DNA from: an uncultured bacterium
Lineage (GTDB): Bacteria > Cyanobacteriota > Vampirovibrionia > Gastranaerophilales > Gastranaerophilaceae
DNA length: 39,628 nt
Reading direction: 5' to 3'
Assembly (NCBI GenBank): GCA_949286885.1
Contig: CASEEG010000089.1
Span: forward strand, 1 to 39,628
A model generated the notes under the pieces. That model was not told the origin of the DNA, did not search any database, and was given only the letters and a program-made list of their open reading frames with translations. Both the position numbers and the translations under genes were made by a program. This document shows positions 26,842-34,206 of the stretch, piece after piece (positions within the stretch are counted from its first letter, which is position 1; the number at the start of each line of letters is the position of its first letter).

Positions 26842-27171
26842 ATGGATGACGTTTTAAATGCTTATGTTTACGAAATAAAAAAAGGTACTAAGCCTATGGC
26901 ATTGTTGACAGTACCTGTAGAGTTGAGCAAAAAAATTACGGATAAAATTAAAAAAAACGGTTTATCGTTTTGTGTCCGGGAAGTCGGCAAGAAACATAAT
27001 ATCTTTTTTGGCTCTGACGTTTGCATAGATATCGTGCGTAGTTTTCAAGATAAAAAATTGTCTGCGCTTTCACCACAAGAAGATTTTATACTCGGAATTA
27101 TGCTTGGTTATAATCGTGTTGAACAATGTAGTAGATATTTGAATAAAATACATTTACACCCAATCGGGTAA
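26842..27171 (+). CDS. DUF2023-like small protein
   Basis: A 109-residue protein from the ATG at 26842, chosen over an upstream TTG at 26821 because the GAGGAG ribosome site lies between them. YVYEIKKGTKPMALLTVPVE, FFGSDVCIDIVRSF, LSPQEDFILGIMLGYNRVEQ and CSRYL look like the DUF2023 family, whose members often lie next to flavodoxin or other redox genes; here a ferredoxin follows. I could not run a profile search, so the family name is tentative. No signal peptide or membrane segment is seen, and the function is unknown. Confidence 0.65.
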   Translation: MDDVLNAYVYEIKKGTKPMALLTVPVELSKKITDKIKKNGLSFCVREVGKKHNIFFGSDVCIDIVRSFQDKKLSALSPQEDFILGIMLGYNRVEQCSRYLNKIHLHPIG

Positions 27172-27232
27172 TACAATACTTGTAAATTATATTTTAATAT
27201 ATCTTGTGACATTGAGTGACAAGGAGACAAAA

Positions 27233-27415
27233 ATGATAGTTTCAATAATGGATGGTTGTACTGCATGTGGTGCTTGTGAGGCGATAAATCCGGAGGTTTT
27301 CCATGTGGATAACGTTGCCCATGTTGATGAATCCAAGATAAAGGGTAATGAGCAAGACTGTATTGATGCAGCGCTTATTTGTCCTGTAAATGCAATATGG
27401 GTCGAAGATATTTAG
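27233..27415 (+). CDS. Single-cluster 4Fe-4S ferredoxin
   Basis: A 60-residue acidic ferredoxin. DGCTACGACEAINPEVF supplies three cluster cysteines (Cys9, Cys12, Cys15) and LICPVNAI supplies the fourth. The extra cysteine in EQDCIDA could pair with another, as in some monocluster ferredoxins of anaerobes. It likely carries electrons for low-potential enzymes. ATG 27233 has an AAGGAG ribosome site; the earlier in-frame start at 27206 does not. The gene is followed by a hairpin terminator and preceded by the DUF2023-like gene. Confidence 0.92.
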   Translation: MIVSIMDGCTACGACEAINPEVFHVDNVAHVDESKIKGNEQDCIDAALICPVNAIWVEDI

Positions 27416-27416
27416 T

Positions 27417-27441
27417 TTTAGGAGGCATATAGCCTCCTAAA
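27417..27441 (+). terminator. Terminator-like hairpin after the ferredoxin gene
   Basis: TTTAGGAGGC (27417-27426) pairs perfectly with GCCTCCTAAA (27432-27441) across a 5-base loop. The following T-run is weak (TAGTTTATTTG), so it may be bidirectional or partial. Confidence 0.65.
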
Positions 27442-27473
27442 TAGTTTATTTGATTGATTTTTATTTGATGTAA

Positions 27474-27502
27474 TTGCGAATAATCCCATATGGCTATAAA
27501 AT
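27474..27502 (+). promoter_or_regulatory. Probable promoter of the secreted coiled-coil gene
   Basis: TTGCGA (27474-27479), a 17-base spacer and TAAAAT (27497-27502), overlapping TATAAA. An AAGGAG ribosome site lies at 27511-27516 before the ATG at 27526. The promoter is nested in a 10-bp inverted repeat. Confidence 0.5.
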
Positions 27503-27527
27503 AAAAAAATAAGGAGAATGGGATTAT
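27480..27527. repeat. Perfect 10-bp inverted repeat around promoter and start codon
   Basis: ATAATCCCAT (27480-27489) and ATGGGATTAT (27518-27527) are exact reverse complements separated by 28 bases. The interval holds the -10 and the ribosome site; the second arm enters the start codon. It could be an operator or, if transcription starts further upstream, an RNA hairpin at the start site. Confidence 0.6.
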
Positions 27528-27930
27528 GAAAAAAATTGTACTGGCATTATCGGTTTTTATGGCATTTTCTATGGCTGTCTACGCTGAAGACGCAGTATTT
27601 CAGTCTTTGGATAATGTGGAAGATGTTCAAAAAGTCAGCCTTGAACCTGTAGGTGATGTTGCGCCTGCTGCAAAGACTATCACTGGAAGCATCCAGGAAG
27701 AAAGTTTTAAAAAAGCCATTACCAATTTGGATGATGCGTCTGCTGAAATACGCGAGCAGCTAATTAATTATAATTCATTGTTGAGTGCAGCTCAGGCTAA
27801 AGAGGATCAAATTTCTGCTGAGATTAAGGGTCTAAAAAAGAACGTTAGTCAGACTAAAAAGAAATTGAAAAATATTGAAAAATCAAAAAAATACATTAAC
27901 TCAAATTTTGATACTCAAAATGATAAGTAG
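27526..27930 (+). CDS. Small secreted coiled-coil protein, unknown function
   Basis: A 134-residue protein with a clear Sec signal peptide (MKKIVLALSVFMAFSMAVYA, probable cleavage after residue 20). The mature part has an acidic linker (EDAVFQSLDNVEDV) and then a long Lys/Glu/Asn-rich helix from about residue 62, probably a coiled coil (EIREQLINYNSLLSAAQAKE). There are no cysteines and no anchor, so it is likely periplasmic. AAGGAG precedes the ATG. Its stop directly abuts the recJ stop on the other strand, and its terminator lies inside recJ. Function not recognised. Confidence 0.75.
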   Translation: MKKIVLALSVFMAFSMAVYAEDAVFQSLDNVEDVQKVSLEPVGDVAPAAKTITGSIQEESFKKAITNLDDASAEIREQLINYNSLLSAAQAKEDQISAEIKGLKKNVSQTKKKLKNIEKSKKYINSNFDTQNDK

Positions 27931-30273
27931 CTATTTCAAGCACAGTGACACAAGTTTATACATCTTGTCAAGATCGTCCTCGACAAGATGTTTTTTAAAC
28001 TCTGTAATTTTCAAAAATTCTTCTTTTATAATCTCATATAGCGTTTCTTTTGTTAGTTTGGCAAAATTTACTGGTTCTATGTAGCGTATTTTATCTATAT
28101 CCATAATTTCTATCGTACCGATATTTTCAAAAATTTCTAATGCCAACTGTATAAAGGTGTCACTTACGCCGCACGCATTAGCAAGTGTGGTTATGTCAAT
28201 TTTGCCTTTCTTGTGATTGTGTGCATATTTCAGCATTCCTGATAGTATCTTAAAGGTATTTTCTATACTTTCATCGCAGCTGTTATTCATAAGATGTATT
28301 TTGCTGGGTTTAATTTCTTTCAGTATGCGTTCAAGTTCATCGTAACTTGACGGGTAGTCAAAAAACATCATGCTCTTATGTCTGCTTTTTTTATTGTAGT
28401 ATTTACTTTGAATTTCGGGATATTTTTTTAATTTTTCCAGTGTCCTAATGTTTTTTGCCCATATAGTTATATCTAACCCGTCTTTTTTTAAATAGTCACA
28501 TATTTGAGAATATATATCGTCTTTTTTTCTGTGATCATATATTTTAACTTGTTCCGATTCTTTTTTGGCATAAGCATTACTATATGCATCAACAATTTCA
28601 AGCTGGATATTTTCTTCGTTGTTGTAAAAATTTAACTTTGGTGAAAATGCTATATCCAGGTTTGAGTTCTGTGGTATTGCAAATGAATTTTCGTTCCACT
28701 TTACACATTCAAAATCAATGTCATCTTTTTGACAAATCAATTTGAGGTGATTAGAGTTTTTTCCTATCACCCTTATGTCTTTTAAAATTGCACTTTGCAG
28801 GCCAAAAAGAGGTGCAGGATTATTTTGCCCAAACGGTTCCAAGAGGTTTATCTTGTTGATTAATTCTTTATTTATATCTTTTGCGTTGATAAACTTATCA
28901 ACCTCTATAATTTTTTCTTCTTGAATATCTGGGTTCATTTCATTAATGGTATCCAAAATTCTTCCTTTTATTTCTTCAAAAGAGTGCAAATTCATATCAA
29001 ATGAAAAGCCTCCGGCAAGAGAGTGTCCTCCATAACCGAGAAATAATTCAGAATTACTTTTTAGGATTTCATACACATTAAAATTTTTAATTGAACGCAC
29101 AGAACATCTGCCTATGTTATTCTCATCGGATGTCATCATAAATACAGGTTTGTAATAATCCTCCAAAATTTTTGAGGCCACTATTCCTATTATGCCTAAA
29201 TGCCAGTCTTTATTGTATAGTATAATTGCACTGTCATTTATTGAATCTTTCGCCATCTGACTTGCTTCTATGTATATTTGTTCGCACAAGCTCTGTCGTA
29301 TTTTGTTAAAGTTTTCCATCTTTTCAAGAATGAAATTAAGCGAGTTTTCGTTTTCTTCAATCAAGAAATTGAAAGCTAGTTCAGGCGTGCTCAATCTTCC
29401 TACGGCATTAATCCTGGGTGTAAGTATAAATGCAATGTCACTACTTGTTATATTATTTCTGCAATTATTTTTAAAAAGCATTGTTATGCCTTTGTGTTGA
29501 TTTTGATTTATAAGGTTTAACCCTTTTGTTACTATAGTTCGATTTTCACCAGTTAAGGGCACTACATCTGATATTGTGCCGACACATGCCAGTGGAAGTA
29601 ACTCATTATCTTCATTTTTATTTAGAAGTTTTAATCCTAATTTATATGCAACACCAACTCCTGCTAAGTTACAAAGGCTTTCTATTTGTCTTAGCCCTAA
29701 ATCATCTCTTAGAGAATTTGGTGCTTGAGGGTTAATAATTGCATATGCATCAGGTGTTTCTCCATCAAGTTTATGATGATCTGTTATTATAACATCCACA
29801 CCTAAAGATTTTAGCAACTTAATTTCTTTTACATTTGAAATTCCACAGTCAACCGTCAGTAATACCTTAACCTTGTGTTTTGATATTAATTCAAGTGCTT
29901 TTTTAGAGTTTATACCATGCCCGTGTTCTTCCCTGTCGGGTATAAAAATTTCAAAGTTTGCTTTAAGTCTTTTAAAAACATTGTGCATAAGTGCGCTTGA
30001 TGTTACCCCGTCTGCATCAAAATCGCCCCATACCAGTATTTTTTCTTTATTATTGATTGCTTTTTTTATTCTTTCTGTAGCTTTTTGTGCGTCACAAAAG
30101 ACATCAAGCGTTTCCAGTTTACAATTTACACTGTTTAAAAATTCAGAAGCTTCCTCTTTGCTGTTTATTCCTCTTAAAACAAGTAAATCACAAAGCAGAG
30201 TGTCGTCGATAAACTCAACTAACTCTCTGCTTTGTTCAGGCATTTCTTTTTGTAGTATTTTTTTATAGTTCAT
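27931..30273 (-). CDS. recJ: Single-stranded-DNA exonuclease RecJ
   Basis: RecJ degrades single-stranded DNA 5' to 3' in recombination and mismatch/base-excision repair. The DHH phosphoesterase motifs are WGDFDADGVTSSALMHN (about residue 80), VDCGIS, VIITDHHKL and the DHHA1-type GYGGHSLAGGFSFD. The OB-fold and a C-terminal extension follow. At 780 residues it is longer than the common 560-600, with about 200 C-terminal residues (including a TIWAKNIRTLEKLKKYPE region) of less clear role, as in some Gram-positive and cyanobacterial RecJ. It starts immediately at the stop of the Bax-inhibitor-1 gene (TAA-ATG) without a ribosome site, so it is coupled. Confidence 0.95.
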   Translation of the reverse strand: MNYKKILQKEMPEQSRELVEFIDDTLLCDLLVLRGINSKEEASEFLNSVNCKLETLDVFCDAQKATERIKKAINNKEKILVWGDFDADGVTSSALMHNVFKRLKANFEIFIPDREEHGHGINSKKALELISKHKVKVLLTVDCGISNVKEIKLLKSLGVDVIITDHHKLDGETPDAYAIINPQAPNSLRDDLGLRQIESLCNLAGVGVAYKLGLKLLNKNEDNELLPLACVGTISDVVPLTGENRTIVTKGLNLINQNQHKGITMLFKNNCRNNITSSDIAFILTPRINAVGRLSTPELAFNFLIEENENSLNFILEKMENFNKIRQSLCEQIYIEASQMAKDSINDSAIILYNKDWHLGIIGIVASKILEDYYKPVFMMTSDENNIGRCSVRSIKNFNVYEILKSNSELFLGYGGHSLAGGFSFDMNLHSFEEIKGRILDTINEMNPDIQEEKIIEVDKFINAKDINKELINKINLLEPFGQNNPAPLFGLQSAILKDIRVIGKNSNHLKLICQKDDIDFECVKWNENSFAIPQNSNLDIAFSPKLNFYNNEENIQLEIVDAYSNAYAKKESEQVKIYDHRKKDDIYSQICDYLKKDGLDITIWAKNIRTLEKLKKYPEIQSKYYNKKSRHKSMMFFDYPSSYDELERILKEIKPSKIHLMNNSCDESIENTFKILSGMLKYAHNHKKGKIDITTLANACGVSDTFIQLALEIFENIGTIEIMDIDKIRYIEPVNFAKLTKETLYEIIKEEFLKITEFKKHLVEDDLDKMYKLVSLCLK
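27961..27996 (+). terminator. Rho-independent terminator inside the 3' end of recJ
   Basis: CATCTTGTC (27961-27969) and GACAAGATG (27982-27990) form a perfect 9-bp stem with a 12-base loop, followed by TTTTTT (27991-27996). It ends the plus-strand secreted-protein transcript while coding, on the other strand, for the HLVEDDLDKM part of RecJ. Confidence 0.85.
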
Positions 30274-31005
30274 TTATCTATTTTTGCTCAGTTGTGCAAG
30301 GAGTCTTAACAGTTCCAAATAAAGCCATACAATTGTTACTAAAAGTGAAAATGCGCCAAACCATTCGAAATATTTTGGCACCATATTCCTTGCACCTTCT
30401 TCTATAAAATTGAAGTCCAGAATAAAATTCAGTGCAGCTACTGCACAAAATGCTATGCTCAAGCCTATACCCAATAGTCCGGTGTTCCAAACAGTTATAA
30501 AGTTTTGATTAAAAAAGCTTATTACTATACTGACCAAATAAAATACCATTATCGAAGCCGTAGCAGTAAAAATAACTTTTTTAAAAGTTTCTGTTGCTTT
30601 AATTATACCGGTTTTATAAAGAAAAAGCATCATAAATAAAGTTAAAAATGTTATCAGAGCTGCATTTGCAACAATACCTTTTAATTGCATTTCATACATT
30701 GCTGAAACGCCGCCAATTGCAAGTCCCTCGCACACGGCATATCCTACGGATAATATCTTTGCATTTTGGGGTTTAAAACGCATTATTATAGCAAGAATTA
30801 AACCTGCTATAATACCCACCCACATCAGCATAACCACCTTATCCATATATCCGTTAAAAGCCTGCGTCCAACTAAATACACCTGTTGCAAAGGTAATTAG
30901 TAAAAGTGCAATTGTCTTATTAATTGCTCCGGACACTGTCATTGGTTCGCCATCCAAAACTGCGCCTTCATAAATATTGCTTTGAGTCATTGGATTTGAT
31001 GTCAT
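30274..31005 (-). CDS. Bax inhibitor-1 / YccA-family membrane protein
   Basis: A 243-residue integral membrane protein with about seven helices, matching the Bax-inhibitor-1/YbhL family. Features are an N-terminal hydrophilic stretch (SNIYEGAVLDGEPMTVSGAI), repeated GL-rich helices (VCEGLAIGGVSAMYE) and the C-terminal LNFILDFNFIEEGA ... PKYFEWFGAFSLLVTIVWLYLE block. Bacterial members are suggested Ca2+/H+ leak channels or FtsH-interacting modulators. The ATG at 31005 is chosen because GGGAGGAG precedes it; an in-frame TTG at 31029 lies upstream of that site. It is the first gene of a two-gene unit with recJ. Confidence 0.9.
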   Translation of the reverse strand: MTSNPMTQSNIYEGAVLDGEPMTVSGAINKTIALLLITFATGVFSWTQAFNGYMDKVVMLMWVGIIAGLILAIIMRFKPQNAKILSVGYAVCEGLAIGGVSAMYEMQLKGIVANAALITFLTLFMMLFLYKTGIIKATETFKKVIFTATASIMVFYLVSIVISFFNQNFITVWNTGLLGIGLSIAFCAVAALNFILDFNFIEEGARNMVPKYFEWFGAFSLLVTIVWLYLELLRLLAQLSKNR

Positions 31006-31030
31006 TTTTACTCCTCCCATATAGTTCAAA

Positions 31031-31059
31031 TTGATTATACTACGTTTTTTGTATAAAAT
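31031..31059 (+). promoter_or_regulatory. coaE promoter, leaderless type
   Basis: TTGATT (31031-31036), 17-base spacer, TAAAAT (31054-31059), then 6 bases and the coaE ATG at 31066. A TG sits one base too far for a textbook extended -10. TATAAA at 31052-31057 is the alternative hexamer. Confidence 0.5.
31034..31039 (-). promoter_or_regulatory. -10 of the Bax-inhibitor-1/recJ unit
   Basis: On the minus strand TATAAT lies about 28 bases upstream of the ATG at 31005, leaving a short leader with GGGAGGAG. It overlaps the -35 of the divergent coaE promoter. Confidence 0.5.
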
Positions 31060-31065
31060 AAAGTC

Positions 31066-31614
31066 ATGATAAAGGTTGCTTTGACGGGTAATATTGCCTC
31101 AGGTAAATCTGTTGTTCAAAAAATTATTCTTGAGCAGGGCTTTGTTGTTTTAGACACAGATGACTGCGCCCATGAGTTACTTGCTTCAAATAAGCTTGTA
31201 TATAAACACTTTGGAACTTGCGACAGGTCTGAACTTGCAAAAATTGTTTTTAGTGACAAAAAGAAATTAAGCTTGCTTGAGGACATATTACATCCGTTAA
31301 TTAAAGATAAAATTGTCAACTTTTTCAATGAAAATTCAAATGAAAAAGTCGTTTTTGTTGCTGTACCTCAGCTTTTTGAAACAGGTTTTGATAAGCTTTT
31401 TGATAAAATTATCTTTGTTAGCGCTCCATACGATCTTAGGTTAAAGCGTCTGATAAGCAGGAATGGTTATGATGAAAAATATGCCAGATTAAGGCTTAAT
31501 TCACAAATGGACGAAAATTTAAAAATTCCAAAATGCGACATGGTAATAAATAATGACTCGACTTTTGAAGAGTTAAAAAATAGAACTAAAGAATGTTTAG
31601 AACTTCTCTTATGA
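31066..31614 (+). CDS. coaE: Dephospho-CoA kinase CoaE
   Basis: CoaE phosphorylates dephospho-CoA in the final step of coenzyme A synthesis. IKVALTGNIASGKSVVQKII is the P-loop, VLDTDDCAHELL the substrate-binding Asp region, and FVAVPQLFETGFDKLFDKII and RLISRNGYDEKYARLRLNSQ the lid and base-binding parts. The 182-residue length is slightly short but complete. No ribosome site is seen; the -10 is 6 bases from the ATG, so a leaderless mRNA is predicted. The last 29 bases overlap the convergent agmatinase gene. Confidence 0.95.
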   Translation: MIKVALTGNIASGKSVVQKIILEQGFVVLDTDDCAHELLASNKLVYKHFGTCDRSELAKIVFSDKKKLSLLEDILHPLIKDKIVNFFNENSNEKVVFVAVPQLFETGFDKLFDKIIFVSAPYDLRLKRLISRNGYDEKYARLRLNSQMDENLKIPKCDMVINNDSTFEELKNRTKECLELLL

Positions 31615-32422
31615 GCTTACAAGCAGTAGCTGTAGAAACTTTTGTAATGTCATAATCCGGTGCAAGTTCTACCACATCTGCACCAATTATGTTGTAATTT
31701 TTAAGCTCAACTATCCATTCCATTAGTTCTTTGTATGTTAACCCTCCTGCCTCAGGCGTACCCGTTCCGCTCATAATCGAAGGATCTAACACATCTAAAT
31801 CCAGCGTGACGAATATGTTCCGATTTTTAAACTTTTTTAATTCATTCAGATTGAATGCTATGGTAGAATATTTATCCATTAATTCAAACTCATCTTTTTC
31901 TCCAGAACGTATACCGATCTGCATTATATTTTCAAATCCAATCAGCTTAGCTATTTGCATCATTACACCCGAGTGTGTAAGTTCTATATCAAGATATTGT
32001 TCTCTCAGATCTGCATGTGCATCAAAATGCACAACAGCAATGTTCTTGTAATGTTTTAAAATTCCTCTTACTGTTCCAAGTGTGACAAGGTGTTCGCCAC
32101 CTATTCCAAGTATTTTTTTACCACAAGAATATATATCATTGACATTTTCTTCTATAATATCAAGTGCTTTTTTAGGTGATCCAAAAGGTAATTCAAGCTC
32201 TCCTGCGTCATAAAATTTCAAATCTGAAAGGTTTGTTTTAAAATAAGCTGAGTATTCCTCAATTCCTACGCTTTCAACCCTTATTTGCTGTGGTCCAAAT
32301 CTTGCGCCAGGCCTGTTTGTACAGGTTCCGTCAAACGGCATACCCAACATTACAATTCTTGAGTTATCAAAATTGTCTATCGCGCCAATAAAATTTCTGT
32401 CTAAAAAAGGTCCGCTAAGCAT
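31586..32422 (-). CDS. speB: Agmatinase-family ureohydrolase (SpeB-like)
   Basis: Agmatinase splits agmatine to putrescine and urea with a binuclear Mn2+ centre. Metal-binding motifs are GIGGEHLVTLGTV (His), VVHFDAHADLREQYLD (Asp/His/Asp) and TLDLDVLDPSIMSGTGTPEA (Asp/Asp plus the family loop). RPGARFGPQQIR near the N-terminus is also typical. At 278 residues it is normal. Agmatinase fits best, but guanidinobutyrase or other ureohydrolase activity is not excluded. There is no ribosome site; an extended -10 sits 6 bases before the ATG. It converges on coaE with a 29-base overlap. Confidence 0.88.
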   Translation of the reverse strand: MLSGPFLDRNFIGAIDNFDNSRIVMLGMPFDGTCTNRPGARFGPQQIRVESVGIEEYSAYFKTNLSDLKFYDAGELELPFGSPKKALDIIEENVNDIYSCGKKILGIGGEHLVTLGTVRGILKHYKNIAVVHFDAHADLREQYLDIELTHSGVMMQIAKLIGFENIMQIGIRSGEKDEFELMDKYSTIAFNLNELKKFKNRNIFVTLDLDVLDPSIMSGTGTPEAGGLTYKELMEWIVELKNYNIIGADVVELAPDYDITKVSTATACKLIREVLNIL

Positions 32423-32428
32423 ATTTAG

Positions 32429-32437
32429 ATTTTATCA
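32429..32437 (-). promoter_or_regulatory. Leaderless-type extended -10 of speB
   Basis: On the minus strand: TGA plus TAAAAT (32429-32434), then CTAAAT and the ATG at 32422. No ribosome site; possible TTGTAA -35 at a long 19-base distance. Confidence 0.6.
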
Positions 32438-32452
32438 CAAAAATTTTACAAT

Positions 32453-32481
32453 TTTACAAGTTTTGTTATAAATGTTATAGT
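32453..32481 (+). promoter_or_regulatory. Leaderless-type promoter of the TonB-C-domain gene
   Basis: TTTACA (32453-32458), 17-base spacer, TGT plus TATAGT (32476-32481), then 6 bases and ATG at 32488. Strong -35 and extended -10; no ribosome site. Confidence 0.65.
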
Positions 32482-32487
32482 CATGCT

Positions 32488-33069
32488 ATGAAAAGACTTA
32501 GGTATATAGCTTTATTGGTTCTGTTCTTATGTGCACAAAGTGTTTTTGCGCTGGAAAATTCCGAGATTTGGAATCCTTATCTTCAAAAAATAGAAAAAGA
32601 TGTAAAACAGTCGTGGTATAATGCTTCCGGTTTTGTCAGACATAACAATGAATGTAAGATCAATCTCTTCTTTAATGTAAAAAATACCGGTGAAATTTTA
32701 AATATTAAGGTCTTAAATTCCGATTGCAGTGTCGATATGAATAATTTGGCAATAAAATCTCTAAAGGACTGTGGGCCTTTTGCTCCTTTTCCAAAACAAG
32801 TCTATAATGTGGAAGAAATAAGCATTGATTTTATTTTTGATTACAGACTTTTGCCTGAAAATAAAAGACTCGACAAGGGAACGGAAAATGTCATAATGAG
32901 TCTTGGCAAAGATAATTCTACATCAAATAATTTAGGTATTGACAAGCAAACTGTGACTGTTGACAAGAAGGAAGTTAAGGATGACACCTTTTTAAGGTAT
33001 ATAACTGCTGCAATTATTTTGCTATTAACATTTTTATCTTTAGTATTTAAATCATTGCGCAAAAAGTAA
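32488..33069 (+). CDS. TonB C-terminal-domain protein with C-terminal membrane anchor
   Basis: A 193-residue exported protein. The signal peptide MKRLRYIALLVLFLCAQSVF is followed by a TonB-C-like domain at about residues 28-120 (IWNPYLQKIEKDVKQSW, then CKINLFFNVKNTGEILNIKV and SLKDCGPFAPFP). Three cysteines (56, 80, 95) are present. A polar Lys/Asp/Asn linker (125-168) and a C-terminal helix at about 170-187 with a basic end (KSLRKK) come last. Classical TonB has the anchor at the N-terminus and the domain at the C-terminus; here the order is reversed, so classical energy transduction is doubtful. No ExbB/ExbD is in the window. Confidence 0.75.
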   Translation: MKRLRYIALLVLFLCAQSVFALENSEIWNPYLQKIEKDVKQSWYNASGFVRHNNECKINLFFNVKNTGEILNIKVLNSDCSVDMNNLAIKSLKDCGPFAPFPKQVYNVEEISIDFIFDYRLLPENKRLDKGTENVIMSLGKDNSTSNNLGIDKQTVTVDKKEVKDDTFLRYITAAIILLLTFLSLVFKSLRKK

Positions 33070-33127
33070 ATTCCTGTCGTCTATTTATGTTTTACTTGTA
33101 AATTTCTTGTGCTTTTTTTTGCTTTTA

Positions 33128-33136
33128 TGTTATTAT
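33128..33136 (+). promoter_or_regulatory. Extended -10 promoter of the nonulosonate cluster
   Basis: TGT plus TATTAT (33131-33136) with TTGTGC (33107-33112) as a poor -35 at 18 bases. It drives pseB with a leader of about 22 bases and a GGAG ribosome site. Confidence 0.5.
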
Positions 33137-33164
33137 CAAATAAAAGTTTTGGAGAGTGAAGTTA

Positions 33165-34160
33165 ATGCTAAATGGCAAAACAATTTTAATTACGGGTGGC
33201 ACTGGAAGTTTTGGAAAAAAATTTACGGAAGTTGTTTTGAATAAATTTCCCGATGTAAAAAAAATAATTATTTTTTCACGTGATGAGTATAAGCAGTTTA
33301 TAATGCAGAATATGCCGGAGTTTAAGCCCTGGGCAGATAAATTGAGATTTTTTATCGGTGACGTTAGGGATAAAGAAAGACTCTACAGGGCTTTTGAAGG
33401 TGTTGATATTGTCGTACATGCCGCAGCTTTGAAACAAGTACCTGCTTGTGAGTATAACCCTTTTGAAGCTGTTAAAACTAACGTTATGGGCGCTCAAAAT
33501 GTTATAGATGTATCAATTGACAGAAGAGTAAAAAGAGTTGTTGCTTTGTCAACCGATAAAGCTTGTGCGCCTATTAACCTTTATGGTGCGACAAAGTTAT
33601 GCTCGGATAAATTGTTTATTGCTGGAAATTCGTATTGCGGAACAAAAGAAACTCGTTTTTCTGTTGTCAGATATGGTAATGTTGCAGGTTCTCGCGGGTC
33701 TGTAATTCCGTTTTTTCAAGAACTTGTTAAGGAAGGTGCAAAAGAACTCCCAATCACCGATATGAATATGACAAGGTTTTGGTTAAAACTTGAACAAGCT
33801 GTTGAAATGGTACTTGAGGCTATTAAAAGCATGCAAGGTGGCGAGCTGTATGTTAAGAAAATTCCATCCATGAGAATGCCGGATTTGGCTCGTGCAATTG
33901 CTCCCGGTTTAAAAATAAAAGAGATTGGCATACGTCCCGGGGAGAAAATTCATGAACAAATGATAACAAAGGAAGACGCTAGAAATACTATTGACATGGG
34001 CGAGTATTATATAATACTTCCAGAAATTAATATGGAACATATAAACTACAGATATTCCAATGCCAAGACTGTTGATGAAAATTTTGAGTATCATAGCGGC
34101 AATAATGACAGATGGCTCAGCGTTGATGACATGAGAAAACTTATAGAAGAGCTGCAATAA
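33165..34160 (+). CDS. pseB: UDP-GlcNAc 4,6-dehydratase (5-inverting) PseB
   Basis: PseB begins pseudaminic acid synthesis by dehydrating and C5-inverting UDP-GlcNAc. The extended-SDR NAD(P) motif is ILITGGTGSFGKKF. Other signatures are VHAAALKQVPACEYNPFEAV, a YGATKLCSDKL Tyr-Lys pair, RYGNVAGSRGSVIPFF and DMNMTRFWLKLEQAV. From the ATG at 33165 the protein is 331 residues. A GTG at 33156 overlaps its own ribosome site and is rejected. It is the first gene of the cluster, with its own promoter. Confidence 0.95.
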   Translation: MLNGKTILITGGTGSFGKKFTEVVLNKFPDVKKIIIFSRDEYKQFIMQNMPEFKPWADKLRFFIGDVRDKERLYRAFEGVDIVVHAAALKQVPACEYNPFEAVKTNVMGAQNVIDVSIDRRVKRVVALSTDKACAPINLYGATKLCSDKLFIAGNSYCGTKETRFSVVRYGNVAGSRGSVIPFFQELVKEGAKELPITDMNMTRFWLKLEQAVEMVLEAIKSMQGGELYVKKIPSMRMPDLARAIAPGLKIKEIGIRPGEKIHEQMITKEDARNTIDMGEYYIILPEINMEHINYRYSNAKTVDENFEYHSGNNDRWLSVDDMRKLIEELQ

Positions 34161-34206
34161 TAAACTTTTATAAAAGTATTTTTTGATAATGAACGGATGT
34201 GTCAAT

